NCBI GenBank assembly: GCA_024867545.1
Contig: JANFNE010000038.1
Span: 248,001-312,000 of the forward strand
Source: Phytopythium helicoides
Lineage: Eukaryota > Oomycota > Peronosporomycetes > Pythiales > Pythiaceae
Direction: 5' to 3'
Length of the DNA stretch: 64,000 nt
The stretch's first letter is position 1; each line of letters opens with the position of its first letter. Under the pieces are notes generated by a model. That model was not told where the DNA came from, did not search any database, and saw nothing but the letters and a program-made list of their open reading frames with translations. Made by a program: the position numbers and the translations under genes. Shown here piece after piece: positions 11,036 through 21,335 of this stretch.

Positions 11036-11785
11036 ATGAGCGAGCGTGAATCATTGCTGACTAGCGTGGAGGTCGTCGCGCGCAACAAGAGTACCTTACT
11101 TCCCGTTCGAGATGTGTGGCTGCACATCGAAGAGTTCATTGATGGAACCGAGCGCTGGTCACAAATGAAAGCAACGTTGTTCAGATCGCGAGTGCGTCCA
11201 AATGCTGAAGCTGAGGCGCTGGGCAAAGCTATGAAAGTCGCCGCTGCACGCGGCTACCTCCACATTATCAAGTGGCTGAACTTGTATTTCCCGACGCGCA
11301 GAATTCGGCAATTCAAAATATCGACCGATGTGATGGACATCGCTGCCACAAACGGACGCCTGGATGTGGTCCAGTTTCTTCACTCACATCGCACAGAAGG
11401 GTGCACAGTCAACGCTATGGATGGAGCTGCAGGCAATGGGCATCTCTCCGTCGTCAAATTCCTACACAAATCAAGAAGTGAGGGCTGCACGATCAATGCA
11501 ATGGACTGTGCCGCTGCAAACGACCATCTTGCCGTCGTCAAGTATCTCCAAGCTTCGAGGACCGAAGGTTGCTCTTCACGTGCATTTGATGGTGCGGCTA
11601 GGAACGAGAACCTGAAGATGTTGAGGTTTCTTCGGAAGCACTATCATCACCTTGGTGGGGTCACCGTCGATGGCGCAGCATCAGCGATGCACACTCGGAA
11701 TTTGTTTCTGAAATGGTGGTTACGATGGCATTACAAGGACGCGATGGTGTTCACCACGGACAGCATAGTACGAACATCCCACTGA
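11036..11785 (+). CDS. Ankyrin-repeat protein, short form
   Basis: A 249-aa intronless protein with four to five ankyrin-type repeats of the oomycete style, each near GHLSVVKFLHKSRSEGCT followed by INAMDCAA (about residues 60-205). The N-terminus (LLTSVEVVAR...IEEFIDGTERW) matches that of the minus-strand ankyrin gene at 14216-15508. The last 40 residues lose the repeat pattern. It is probably a protein-interaction scaffold; no partner or enzyme domain is visible. It is much shorter than its neighbour paralogue, so the 3' part may be truncated. Confidence 0.75.
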   Translation: MSERESLLTSVEVVARNKSTLLPVRDVWLHIEEFIDGTERWSQMKATLFRSRVRPNAEAEALGKAMKVAAARGYLHIIKWLNLYFPTRRIRQFKISTDVMDIAATNGRLDVVQFLHSHRTEGCTVNAMDGAAGNGHLSVVKFLHKSRSEGCTINAMDCAAANDHLAVVKYLQASRTEGCSSRAFDGAARNENLKMLRFLRKHYHHLGGVTVDGAASAMHTRNLFLKWWLRWHYKDAMVFTTDSIVRTSH

Positions 11786-12263
11786 GCAATATATTTTCGG
11801 TCGATCGAAGACCAGAATCATCGCTTGTTACCAAATGTGAGTCAGTTTTGCTCTTGTCTCCTCATGTTGACTTGAGTTTCAAGCCGCCATCGTGGTCACC
11901 CATGAAGAAAAATTCCACGAAGATGGTTGTTTACCACGACTGCCTTGTAGATCGCAGGAAACTCCAACCGAAAGCTGCTCCAATGCAACTCCAACGGCGG
12001 CACGCCATGCGACAGTGACAATCTGAAGCGAGTCGTGTCTCTGCGCCGGCTGAAGTTTCGGCTCGTCTCTGTGGTGATTGGCCGACACAGGAGTGACGTC
12101 GAGCGCTGTCACGCGCACGCGCTATCTCGCGTCTCAACATTTTGATGAGCTTCGACTACTGGAACCTGAAGCTCTTGGTCCACGCAGGATTCCTCGTCCT
12201 CCATCACTTTCGAATTCACAACCTGATCCTCAAGACATACCAGGCACTTTTCTGCAGTCTACC
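11786..12263. other. Intergenic region upstream of the aminotransferase
   Basis: About 480 bases. The aminotransferase frame extends upstream to 12078 without a stop, but those codons do not resemble the family, so this stretch is treated as promoter and leader. Confidence 0.45.
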
Positions 12264-13940
12264 ATGGTCAACTTCTCGACAGTCAACAGTGGCGGCAGCG
12301 CTCGTGTGGCCCAGCCCGAAGTCGAGATGACAAATCCCAAGATGTGGAACCTAGATGCGTCCGAGCTGACACACTTTCGACCGAATCCGATTCGCGAGAT
12401 CGTTGACAACATCGCCAAGCGCCCGCGCAACATGGACAAGAGCCTCATCTCCCTTTCCATCGGTGCGTTTTCAAGCTCTGTCACGATTACCAGAGTGTGC
12501 AGTTGTTGCTGATAATTGGGATTTTCAGGTGATCCGACCGTGTTTGGGAACCTCAAGACGCCTGAGGTGCTCGTCAATGCCATTGTGCGCAGTGCATTGT
12601 CCACAGACCACAACGGATACTTGCCGACAGCGGGGTCAGGATCTGCGCGCGAAGCTATCGCTCGAGCTCACAGCCCCGAAGGATTTCCTGTCACCAAGGA
12701 TGTGAGTGCTGTACAGTGCTTGGTGCTCAGCACCTGGCCTTGATCTCATCAGTGTGCTTGCTTGTATGTATCTAGGACGTGATTCTTACTCATGGCGGGC
12801 TCGGTGCCATTTCCATGGCAATCTCTGGCCTCGCAAGCCCTGGAGACAACATTCTCATTCCTCGACCAGGGTTTTCCGCGTATGAGGTCGCTTGTGACTC
12901 GCTTGGCATCGAATTCCGTTTCTACGACCTCCTGGTTCGTAACTCCAGCGCTCATTTTTTTTTTTTTTTTTTGTTCATTGCTAACTTTCTAGTCGGGATA
13001 ATTTGCAGCCAGAGAAGAAATGGGAGGTTGACCTTACCCATATGCAGTCGCTGATTGACACGCGCACCAAAGCCATCCTCATTAACAATCCGTCCAACCC
13101 ATGCGGCAGCGTCTACACAAAGGTTCGTCAACAATTCATGATTTCAACGCATATACCCATCGCTCACAATGTTTGATTTCCTCAACAGAGCCACCTTGAA
13201 GCGATCCTCAATGTGGCTGACACCAACAAGATTCCCATCATCACGGTACAAGTCAGTGTTTTCCACTTGGCCCCCAAAACCAAGCTGATCCAAGTCGGTG
13301 CTATTATGACAGGACGAAATCTACGGCGACATGGTCTTTGGAGAGTCCAAGTTCTACTCGATGGCATCCTTGTCAACAAGTGTTCCTATCGTCGAGCTCG
13401 GTGGATTGGCCAAACATTTCCTCGTTCCTGGCTGGCGCGTGGGTTGGCTTATCGTCCATGACCGCTCGTCGGCCCTTGAGCGCGTTCGCAAAGGATTTTT
13501 GCGCCTATCACAGCTCACATTCTGCCCCAACTCATTGGCACAAAGCATCGTTCCCGATTTGCTGACGCCAGATCCTGGGAGTGTGGAAGAACAATCGCTC
13601 AAGGAGTTCAAAAAGAGCTACTACTCGACTCTTGAACACAACGCCGAATTCGCGATCCAAACTTTACAGAATGTACCGGGACTCAAGGTGGTGCAGCCAC
13701 AAGGAGCGATGTACGCTATGGTGAGTACTAGAGTGCCTGAGCGATGGATCGGGATGGATCTTAAACTCACTTGTATACTTTCCTTAGATCAAGATCGACC
13801 CAAGCGTTTTGAGGGACATCAAAGACGACATCGACTTTGCAACTAAACTCGTCGAGGAAGAAAGTGTCGTTGTACTGCCTGGGCAGGTAAGATCGGATGA
13901 GCGGTGGTTGGGTCTAAACGTATTGGTTCTCATCACCGTT

Positions 13941-13975
<35 letters not shown>

Positions 13976-14091
13976 GACAGTGCTTTGGGATTTCCAACTA
14001 CCTCCGGATTGTGCTCGCACCTCCACAACCCGTGCTTAGTGAGGCCTTTGCGCGGATCGAGGAATTCTGTCGTCGACACTCAAACCCGTAA
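12264..14091 (+). CDS. TAT: Tyrosine aminotransferase
   Basis: PLP enzyme converting tyrosine and 2-oxoglutarate to 4-hydroxyphenylpyruvate and glutamate. Eight exons: 12264-12462, 12529-12701, 12776-12934, 13009-13122, 13189-13245, 13313-13720, 13788-13886, 13981-14091 (439 aa). Strong family blocks remembered from the animal enzyme are SIGDPTVFGNL, DVILTHGG, PRPGFSAYEVACDS, NNPSNPCGSVY, DEIYGDMVF and GGLAKHFLVPGWRVGW; the lysine in GGLAK is the expected Schiff-base residue. The length fits the family (about 450). All eight exons join in frame with GT-AG borders. Intron 7 carries a TTG microsatellite and intron 3 a T run. Phenylalanine hydroxylase, one step earlier in the pathway, lies at 53605-55584. 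Confidence 0.95.
13941..13976 (+). repeat. (TTG)12 microsatellite in an intron
   Basis: Twelve perfect TTG units ending four bases before the acceptor of the last aminotransferase intron. They form the polypyrimidine-like tract of the acceptor, so length change could affect splicing. Confidence 0.95.
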
Positions 14092-14215
14092 ACACTGAAT
14101 GAGAATGACGTTTAGCTAAGGAACTCGTGTTGTTGAAACTTCCACGTCGGTATTGAGCAAACGCGAATAATGCACACAGATAAACTACAGCCCAAGTGTT
14201 GCTTGTCGCGGAACC

Positions 14216-15508
14216 TCACGCGTCTGGAGCCTGGGCACGCCGAAGTCCATTAAACCACTCCTCCAAGGCATCGTCCGGGTTCTGACGTGTCCATGATTCC
14301 ACGATCTCCGTGTCGAACTCGTTTGGATAGCTGCGGTAGAGCCACCCGAGCATTATGATGCTTCGGTATCGAAGCGATGCCTCAGTTGCGAGCCGCACAC
14401 CGTCGCTGGTAGCACCCCAGTTGTCTAGTATGCAGCGCAGTGTGTCAACTTCCCGCCGTCTCACCAGGGCATTGAATGTTCTGAAAGAACCGCGCTCGCT
14501 ACGGTTCTCAACCAGCCATTTCGCAACTTCGTACTGTCGAGATCGAACAGCGTTGTCGAGGGCAGCTCTGGAGCATCCTTCTTGACGGTGCTCGTGCAGG
14601 AACTGCACCACCTCGAGATGCCCAGCCGACGCTGCTACATCCATTGCCTTCGTGGTGCACCCCTCCGCTCGATTTTCGTGCAAATACTTGACAATGTCGA
14701 GATGTCCGTACGCCGCCGCGTCGTCCATAGCGTTGGTCGTGCAGCCCTCTGACCGATTTTCATCGAGGAACTCGACAATGTCCAGATACCCCCCTGCCGC
14801 CGCGCTGTCCATGACGAGGGGCTCCCAGTCAAAGTCTGGGTGGTGCTCGTGGATAAACTTGATGACTTCAGCTCGACCTGCTCGGATTGATGGAGCCAAC
14901 GAATAGAAGTGCATCGTGGACTCAACCTGACGCAGCACTGTGCCCTGGTGCAGTATGCAGCAGACGAGGAACGAGTTGCACCAGTTCGTAGGGTATCTCT
15001 CCAGCATCCACGCGACCATGTCGGGGCGACCGATGTCGACTGCGATGGCCATAATGTCTTGTGTACAGCCGTCTCCAGGGAGCGAGTGCAGCCAATCGAG
15101 CACATGCAGGTGTCCGTTCTCGGCCGCTTTCTTCCACACGTTGGTCGAGATTTTGCTGGCCGAGAGCCGCGAATACAGCCACTGGAGCACGTGCAGCAAT
15201 CCTTTTTCTGCCGCGACTTGCAAAACTTCGTTCACGTCGATGAATTCGCCGAGCGACCTTGCTCGACCCCCTTGGCCCAACATGGCGACCCGGTTCCTCG
15301 ACGCCTCGGGCATTCGCGACCAGAAGTGCCACGAGAGCGTCGAGGTCTGTGACAGACGCAGCCAGCGCTCCGGCCCATCCACGAACTGCTCGATGACCTC
15401 GCAAAGCTCGGGGCACGCGCTCAGCACCTGGTGCTCGCGCGTCACCACCGCCACGCTCGTCAGCAGCATGACGGGAGAAGCACGAGAAGTCGGAGTGCCT
15501 GCCTGCAT
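14216..15508 (-). CDS. Ankyrin-repeat protein, long form
   Basis: A 430-aa intronless protein starting at MQAGTPTS; an alternative start 13 codons in (MLLTSV) aligns with the start of the short paralogue at 11036-11785. Clear ankyrin units occupy the middle to C-terminal half, for example GYLDIVEFLDENRSEGCTT and GHLDIVKYLHENRAEGCTT, with weaker units before them. The N-terminal head (LLTSVAVV...VIEQFVDGPERW) is shared with the paralogue. It probably serves in protein binding; no catalytic domain is seen. It is convergent with the aminotransferase gene, with 124 bases between stop codons. Confidence 0.82.
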   Translation of the reverse strand: MQAGTPTSRASPVMLLTSVAVVTREHQVLSACPELCEVIEQFVDGPERWLRLSQTSTLSWHFWSRMPEASRNRVAMLGQGGRARSLGEFIDVNEVLQVAAEKGLLHVLQWLYSRLSASKISTNVWKKAAENGHLHVLDWLHSLPGDGCTQDIMAIAVDIGRPDMVAWMLERYPTNWCNSFLVCCILHQGTVLRQVESTMHFYSLAPSIRAGRAEVIKFIHEHHPDFDWEPLVMDSAAAGGYLDIVEFLDENRSEGCTTNAMDDAAAYGHLDIVKYLHENRAEGCTTKAMDVAASAGHLEVVQFLHEHRQEGCSRAALDNAVRSRQYEVAKWLVENRSERGSFRTFNALVRRREVDTLRCILDNWGATSDGVRLATEASLRYRSIIMLGWLYRSYPNEFDTEIVESWTRQNPDDALEEWFNGLRRAQAPDA

Positions 15509-16316
15509 GTTGAGCGAACCCACATGTGCGACCTTACATTCACGCAACCTCGGAATCAGTGGCTAGCTCCATCGTTCCGTCCTCGCTCGACGCTTGCTTC
15601 AGGGATGTGGCGAAACTCAAACCTTTGATGCGTAGGAGAAATCGAGCTCAGCTCAGCTCACCAGTCCGACAGCTTTGAGCTGAGGGTGCTCGCGAGATCG
15701 ACGTCCCGAATGCGGTCGTGGCTGCTCCTTTGGCTTGGATGCTCGTGCAAACTCCGCTCCACATTGTTGGGGTGCTTCCTCGCCACTACTTACATTCATT
15801 GGGTCCATGATGCACCCATCGGCTCTTCAAGATCTACTGCACCGGTCGATATCCTCCGTGGTTGCCATACCTATAACACCAGCCATTCAAACACGTGCTG
15901 GTGATCATTCCCTGCTTGCAGCACAGTTCGAGACCCTGGCACCTCAAGAAGCAGCCTTTTTCATATCGACCTGGATACTTTGCCTCCTCACAGGCAGGCA
16001 TTGAACCCGCCCGCTGGCGCATCATCAAGAGAGCCCAACAAATAGAAACGTTTCCAAACGGCCTCCTTACTGAAACCTATATAGATGCCTTCGTTAGAAA
16101 CGATCACCTTCGCGCAACATCATCAGACCATCACTCACGACAACTCCATAAGTTCGAGTTCGCCCTGGGTTGAAAAAACGCACTTAGTATTCCAAATGGC
16201 GGGCGAAACGCACTTAACGTGCGCGAGCGCGCACCTAACGCCGCCGCCTCGAGAAACGACTGGCCTTTTTCATCAAGAGAAACCCAGCCTCGCGCCGCCG
16301 CCCGCCCCCCACCACG
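15509..16316. other. Intergenic region
   Basis: 808 bases between divergent starts of the long ankyrin gene and an unrecognised gene. Direct repeats of CGAAACGCACTTAA-like text occur near 16176-16220. No supported gene. Confidence 0.45.
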
Positions 16317-18027
16317 ATGGACCGCCACGATCGCGACGACGACTGGATCGACGAGCTGCAGCACCGCCAGGGCTTCGTGCTGGACGAGGTGCGTGCGCTG
16401 GGCTCACCGGCGGCTCCTCGGGGCGCTCGCCGGTCGCGATTTGTCTTGGTTTTTGTATGCGAGCGGTCGCTGAGCTCGGCGGGATGAAGCAGAGCCTGAG
16501 CGGCATGGTGGACGCCGAGCCGGACGTCGTCTACCGCCGCGCGCACGTCGCGACCGAGTTTGTGACGTCTGCGCGCTTCGAGTCGCTGGTGCGTGGGGAT
16601 TTTTTTTTTTTTTCTGTTTGGCCTTTCTGGGGCGGCCGAGTCGGACTGCTCATGGGGCTGGGACGGATAGAACGACTCCATGTTTGAGACCGCGCCTGGG
16701 AAGGTGGCGTTCGCGAGTGCGCCGGCGGGGCTGGATGACCTCGACGACGGCATGGGAGTTTTTCAACCTGTCGCCACCAAGGGATCGTCCACGGTCGACT
16801 CGTCCTCGCTGTTTTCGTTCTCGACGGCAGCGTCCGAGTTTGTGATCCCGACTGGGGAAGTCCCCGACGCCAGAGAGGTCGGATATCTTCTGGTGAACCC
16901 GCAGTTCGAGTCGCGGAAACCTGCGCCGGTCATTTTTGAAACGCTGCAACGTGTTCTCAAAGAACGGGACATTGACACCAAGTGCTCCCCAGAATGGACC
17001 GTACGTGATCACGACGAGTCCATAGCACCCGGCGTCGACGCTCATCCGAGGCATGTTGCTGTCCTCCTTAATTATAGATTCAAGCCTATGCAGTGGTTGC
17101 CGCTGAGGAGCTGTTCTTCAGTGTGGAGCTGCATCGCCTGCCGATGAAGAGCACTATCCGTGTCGACTTCAACCTTTGTGCGGTGGGTATACGCGACAAG
17201 GTCGTGGTGGTCAACCCCTAGAAGAGATCCTGAGCGTGGAAATGGTGCAGGGCAATGAGCGTCATTTTCTCGCGACGACGGATGCGATCCGCAAGGATTG
17301 TCGTGAGCTCGACGAGGTCATGCAAGCACTTCCTGACTACAGGTTTGGTCTACCCCCTTTGGCTTGCGCGCTCATTATTATCTCACACGCGGCCTCCTCT
17401 GCGCGTGAGAAATGACCAGTTGGCTCACCTCGTGGAATTGCGTGCGCCGCGACTTTTGCGGGACTCCGTCGGGTCTTTCGCGCTACGCTCCACTTTTTGT
17501 GTTGTGTGTTCTGCAGTTTCGACATGTTTGACGACTGGTCGAGTCCAGGCGACTTGTTTGCTCGTCCAAGCGTGGTGCCTCCCAACTACGAGATGCTGTC
17601 GGAAACACTCGCGGACATCAACTCCGACAGCCTGCCCTTCACGCGGTATGAAGCGGCGAAGCTCTTGAAGGAGCTCTGCGAGCACAAATCAAACCGTCGT
17701 GCGTTCTCGGATACGCTCCGAAGCGAGTTTGTCCAAAGCTTGGAGTCGATGCTGAAGGACCACGACGAGGACATTGTGCGGTTCGGTATTTACACGATCC
17801 TCAACTTTCGTGAGGATCTCACGGTCTTGAAAGGGTGCGTCACGATATAGCGATTCATTCTGTCTGTGTCATTTGTTGCTAACTACATTCCGTTGTTGTG
17901 TGGTGTTTCCAGTTTGGAGCTCCCGAGTCTGCCTGACACGCTTCAGCAGATCTCGTCGCTCTCGCGGAAGCCATCGACGCGCAAGCTCGCCGGCGACCTC
18001 TACAACACCCTTCAGGCCGTATGTTAG
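16317..18027 (+). CDS. Unrecognised protein with a helical-repeat C-terminal half
   Basis: Seven-exon model: 16317-16388, 16475-16588, 16671-17000, 17078-17182, 17251-17342, 17517-17834, 17913-18027 (381 aa, all phases consistent). I do not recognise the family. The N-terminus is very acidic (MDRHDRDDDWIDE). A mixed alpha/beta segment follows (about residues 130-210), then ARM/HEAT-like helices from about 250 on (YEAAKLLKELCEHKSNRR, LESMLKDHDEDIVRFGIYT). The fourth intron choice (17183-17250) was picked because shorter alternatives were below 40 nt. The last exon ends at a GTATGT that is also a good donor, so the C-terminus may continue downstream. No function is inferred. Confidence 0.55.
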
Positions 18028-18741
18028 GTCATAGTTGGAGCTGCCACTTGTGGCTGGAGACAGCTCCGAGGTGGCAGTGGAGGCGCGGGGAGAAACCGAC
18101 AGCGTGGATCCGCGGGGCGAGCGGCGAGAGTTGTGGACGGCGTGGGTCCCGTCCGAAAGAAAGGTCGCGGCAGCAGTCTCTGCTGGAGCGTTTTTCCGCC
18201 GTGGAGAAGGCATAATGTAATCTTTTAACAGCGGCGCAAAGCGTCGATCTCGAGACAGCCAAGTGAATGTGTTTGGTGTTGACTGTTGGGTCAAGTGGAT
18301 GGAAAATCCAACTCAACTTCGCAAGTAAAAGTTTGTCGTGAATGCAACCCCCATGAGCTCAATCATACCACTGGCAATTTTCGGTGGCAGTCGTTACGTG
18401 CGACGTTGATTCAGCTTTCTGCTTCCGACGAAACGCACGCAGCTTCAGGAAGTTCACAGAACGCTTCCTGCCCAAGTTGAAGTGATGTGGCACACCTCCA
18501 TATTTTCTGACGTGTCATCGTCACACGTGTGCTCGCCGCACGTCGGAATCTCCACGCGAACCGTCGCGTGAGGCTGTTTAAAACCGTTCAATACAAAATC
18601 CAAGTCAAAACACTTTTCACGGCAGAAAAATCTTGCTTTTGAAGTTGCTCATGCGGTGGTCGCTCCCAATGGCGTCATTCGGCAACTCGCCAGCCAAGGC
18701 CCACAGCTCCCCAAGCCTCTCGCTGCTTCCCCAAGATCCCC
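18028..18741. other. Intergenic region upstream of fadE-like gene
   Basis: 714 bases. It may contain an extra 3' exon of the preceding gene (open frames to about 18220) and the fadE promoter. A minus-strand open frame at 17869-18294 is largely antisense to the last exon and not called. Confidence 0.4.
18508..18531. promoter_or_regulatory. TGACGTG element plus CACACGTGTG palindrome
   Basis: A bZIP-type TGACGTG core at 18508-18514 is followed eight bases later by a perfect 10-bp palindrome with a CACGTG core (18522-18531), 210 bases before the fadE-like start. Both are typical bZIP/bHLH target shapes. The regulatory role is inferred from sequence only. Confidence 0.35.
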
Positions 18742-21024
18742 ATGCTGTCGCCCGCGGTGCTCGCCAAGTCGGTGGTGGCGCGGCACTCGTCGCTGGCGGT
18801 GCGAACGGCGCTGCCGGCCGTGCAGACGCTGCAGTCGCGCGGCATTTTCTACGGGCAGCTGTACAAGCTGGCGAAGCGCATGATGCCGCGCATGTCCAAC
18901 ACGGAGAAGGCGGCGCTGGAGAGCGGCACGGTGGGCTTCGACCGCGACATCTTCTCGGGCAAGCCCAAGCTCAAGGCGCTGGACAAGTACTCGGCCGAGC
19001 TCACGGCCGACGACCAGAAGTTCATCGACAACGAGGTGCAGCAGCTCTGCGAGATGCTGGACGACTACCAGATCACGGTGGACCAGGACCTGCCCGCGGA
19101 GGTGTGGAAGTTCATCAAGGACAAGGGATTCCTAGGCATGATCATCCCCAAGGAGTACGGCGGACTTCAGCTCTCGGCGCATGGACACTCGATGGTCGTC
19201 ACCAAGATCGCCACGCGCAGCGCCTCGGCCGCCGTCACGGTCTGTGTGCCCAACTCGCTCGGCCCCGCCGAGCTGCTGCTTCGCTACGGTACTGAGGAGC
19301 AGAAGAAGTACTTCTTGCCGGCGCTCGCGACTGGCGAGCACCTGCCATGCTTCGGTCTCACGGGTCCGTCGTCGGGCTCGGACGCTGCCTCCATGCGCGA
19401 CACGGGCGTCGTGTGCGAGCAGGACGGTGTGCTCGGCATCCGCGCCAAGTTCAACAAGCGCTACATCACGCTTGCGCCGGTCGCCACGTGTGTGGGTCTT
19501 GCCATTGACGTCAAGGACCCGCAGGGTCTGCTCAAGGGCGTCGGCAGCCCCGGCATCACAGTCGCTCTGCTCGAGCGCAACCACCCTGGCCTCCAGATGG
19601 GTCGCCGCCACGACACGCTTCGCATTCCGTTCATGAACGGCCCCGTGACTGGCGAGGACGTGTTCATCCCCATGGACAAGATCATCGGTGGCCAGACGCG
19701 CGTCGGCTACGGTTGGAACATGCTCATGGACTGCCTTGCTGAGGGTCGTTCCATCAGTCTGCCTGGCTGCGGTGTCGCGGGTGCCAAGGTGTCGGTCAAC
19801 GCCGTCGGCGCCTACGCTCGCATCCGCAAGCAGTTCAAGGTCCCGATCGCGAACCTGGAGGGTATCCAGGAGCAGCTTGCTATCATGGGCGGCAACGCTT
19901 TCATCATGCAGAGCGGTCAGCACATGGTCAACGCCATGATCAACCAGCACGAGCAGCCTGCTGTCATCAGTGGCGTGTGCAAGCAGCAGATCACCCAGCG
20001 CGGTCGCGACACGGTGATCCGCGGCATGGACGTGCTTGGTGGCGCTGGTATTTGCAAGGGCCCCAACAACTTCCTTGGCAACATGTATGTCACGATGCCC
20101 GTGGCGATCACGGTCGAGGGTGCGAACATCCTCACGCGCTCGCTCATCATCTTCGGCCAGGGTCTCACGCGCGCTCACCCGCATCTGTACGATCTGATCA
20201 AGACGATCCAGCACGGCGACGACATTGAGGGCTTCAAGCGCGAGGTCGGCAAGCTCATGAAGCACGGTGTGGAGAACACGCTTGGCTCGTTCTCTACTGC
20301 GGTCACGCGCTCGCGCATCAAGAAGAAGGGCAGCCTGCTTGAGCACTACGAGTCGCAGATGGAGAAGCTCGCTCGCAACTTTGCTGCGAGTGCGGACATT
20401 GCGCTTGTGCTGGGCGGCAAGCTCAAATTTGCCGAGATGGTGTCTGGCCGCTTCGCGGACGTGTTCTCGAGCTTGTACCTTGGCTACTCGGCGCTTTGGT
20501 TCTACAAGGCTAACCGTCACGTCGAGGGTATTGACCACATCTTTGACTACGCCATGACCCAGCTGTGCTACGAGGCACAGCAAGGTCTGGTTGGCATCTC
20601 GAAGAACTTCCCGGTTCCTGGTGTCGGACTTGCGATCCGCACGGTGTCGTTCCCGTTCGGCCTGCCGTACGAGGCCCCGACGGATGCTCAGTCCCGCAAG
20701 GTCGCCAACCTGATCTCGACCGACTCGGGCGTGCGCTCGCTGCTGTCTGAGAACATGTTTATCTCCAGCAACAAGGACGACCGCGTTGCATTGCTCAACG
20801 CGACGCTGCCGAAGGCCGTCAAGGCGGACGAGATCCTGTCGAACGTGCGCAAGCAGAAGCGCTCGCCGACGATCCACGAGCAGCAGGCAATCGATGAGGT
20901 TGAGGCTGCTCGCGAGGTCATCATCCAGGTCGATAGCTTCGAGGGCATCGGCGCTGAGACGTCCAAGCCCGCCGACTACGTGCGTCCGGGCCTCATCGGC
21001 AACATTCTCGGCTCGACCAAGTAG
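18742..21024 (+). CDS. FadE-type acyl-CoA dehydrogenase with mitochondrial-like leader
   Basis: A 760-aa intronless gene of high GC. It matches bacterial FadE rather than the ~400-aa animal acyl-CoA dehydrogenases: the FadE-specific N-terminal segment (MSNTEKAALESGTVGFDRD), the core blocks VPNSLGPAELLLRYGT, CFGLTGPSSGSDA, KRYITLAPVAT and AITVEGANILTRSLIIFGQG, and the long C-terminal extension of the DUF1974 type are all present. The reaction is the first oxidation step of fatty acid beta-oxidation, FAD-dependent. The first ~40 residues are Arg/Ser/Ala-rich with no acidic residue (SVVARHSSLAVRTALPAV), which suggests mitochondrial import. Absence of introns and the bacterial-type architecture fit horizontal acquisition, to be tested by phylogeny. 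Confidence 0.92.
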   Translation: MLSPAVLAKSVVARHSSLAVRTALPAVQTLQSRGIFYGQLYKLAKRMMPRMSNTEKAALESGTVGFDRDIFSGKPKLKALDKYSAELTADDQKFIDNEVQQLCEMLDDYQITVDQDLPAEVWKFIKDKGFLGMIIPKEYGGLQLSAHGHSMVVTKIATRSASAAVTVCVPNSLGPAELLLRYGTEEQKKYFLPALATGEHLPCFGLTGPSSGSDAASMRDTGVVCEQDGVLGIRAKFNKRYITLAPVATCVGLAIDVKDPQGLLKGVGSPGITVALLERNHPGLQMGRRHDTLRIPFMNGPVTGEDVFIPMDKIIGGQTRVGYGWNMLMDCLAEGRSISLPGCGVAGAKVSVNAVGAYARIRKQFKVPIANLEGIQEQLAIMGGNAFIMQSGQHMVNAMINQHEQPAVISGVCKQQITQRGRDTVIRGMDVLGGAGICKGPNNFLGNMYVTMPVAITVEGANILTRSLIIFGQGLTRAHPHLYDLIKTIQHGDDIEGFKREVGKLMKHGVENTLGSFSTAVTRSRIKKKGSLLEHYESQMEKLARNFAASADIALVLGGKLKFAEMVSGRFADVFSSLYLGYSALWFYKANRHVEGIDHIFDYAMTQLCYEAQQGLVGISKNFPVPGVGLAIRTVSFPFGLPYEAPTDAQSRKVANLISTDSGVRSLLSENMFISSNKDDRVALLNATLPKAVKADEILSNVRKQKRSPTIHEQQAIDEVEAAREVIIQVDSFEGIGAETSKPADYVRPGLIGNILGSTK

Positions 21025-21335
21025 ATTCAATAGGAAGAGTCCGGGCACGACTGACCCCCGAGTGACATGGTCGATCTCAAAAGTCCGGGTGGCTGACGGA
21101 TGATCAGGACGATTAGGTCCATTTCCGATGGCGAGCCACAAGCAAAATTCATTTTATAAGAGAAACTTGTGTACACACTCGCACATCCCAAAAGCGCTCG
21201 CTGGTTGCTCCTCGCTGACGCTGCAGCACTGGTAATCGCCTGAGACTCCATTGGCACTGAAACCACTCATTGCTCATGACGCTGACAACACTCCTTTCTC
21301 CCATTTCACGTTGTGTGCTTATGGATTCCTGCGCC
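21025..21335. other. Convergent intergenic region
   Basis: 311 bases between the stop codons of the fadE-like gene and the minus-strand CHCH gene; it must contain both 3' ends. Nothing else seen. Confidence 0.5.

Noticed and set aside
17183..17224. Very short 35-39 nt intron in the seven-exon gene
   Set aside because: A 68-nt GT-AG intron (17183-17250) fits the frame and the size of the other introns in the window.
17869..18294. 141-codon minus-strand open frame near the unrecognised seven-exon gene
   Set aside because: Its C-terminal half is antisense to an exon with consistent splicing; no domain in the remainder.
19132..21141. 669-codon minus-strand open frame opposite the fadE-like gene
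   Set aside because: It mirrors a GC-rich coding region; the plus frame is an unmistakable acyl-CoA dehydrogenase.
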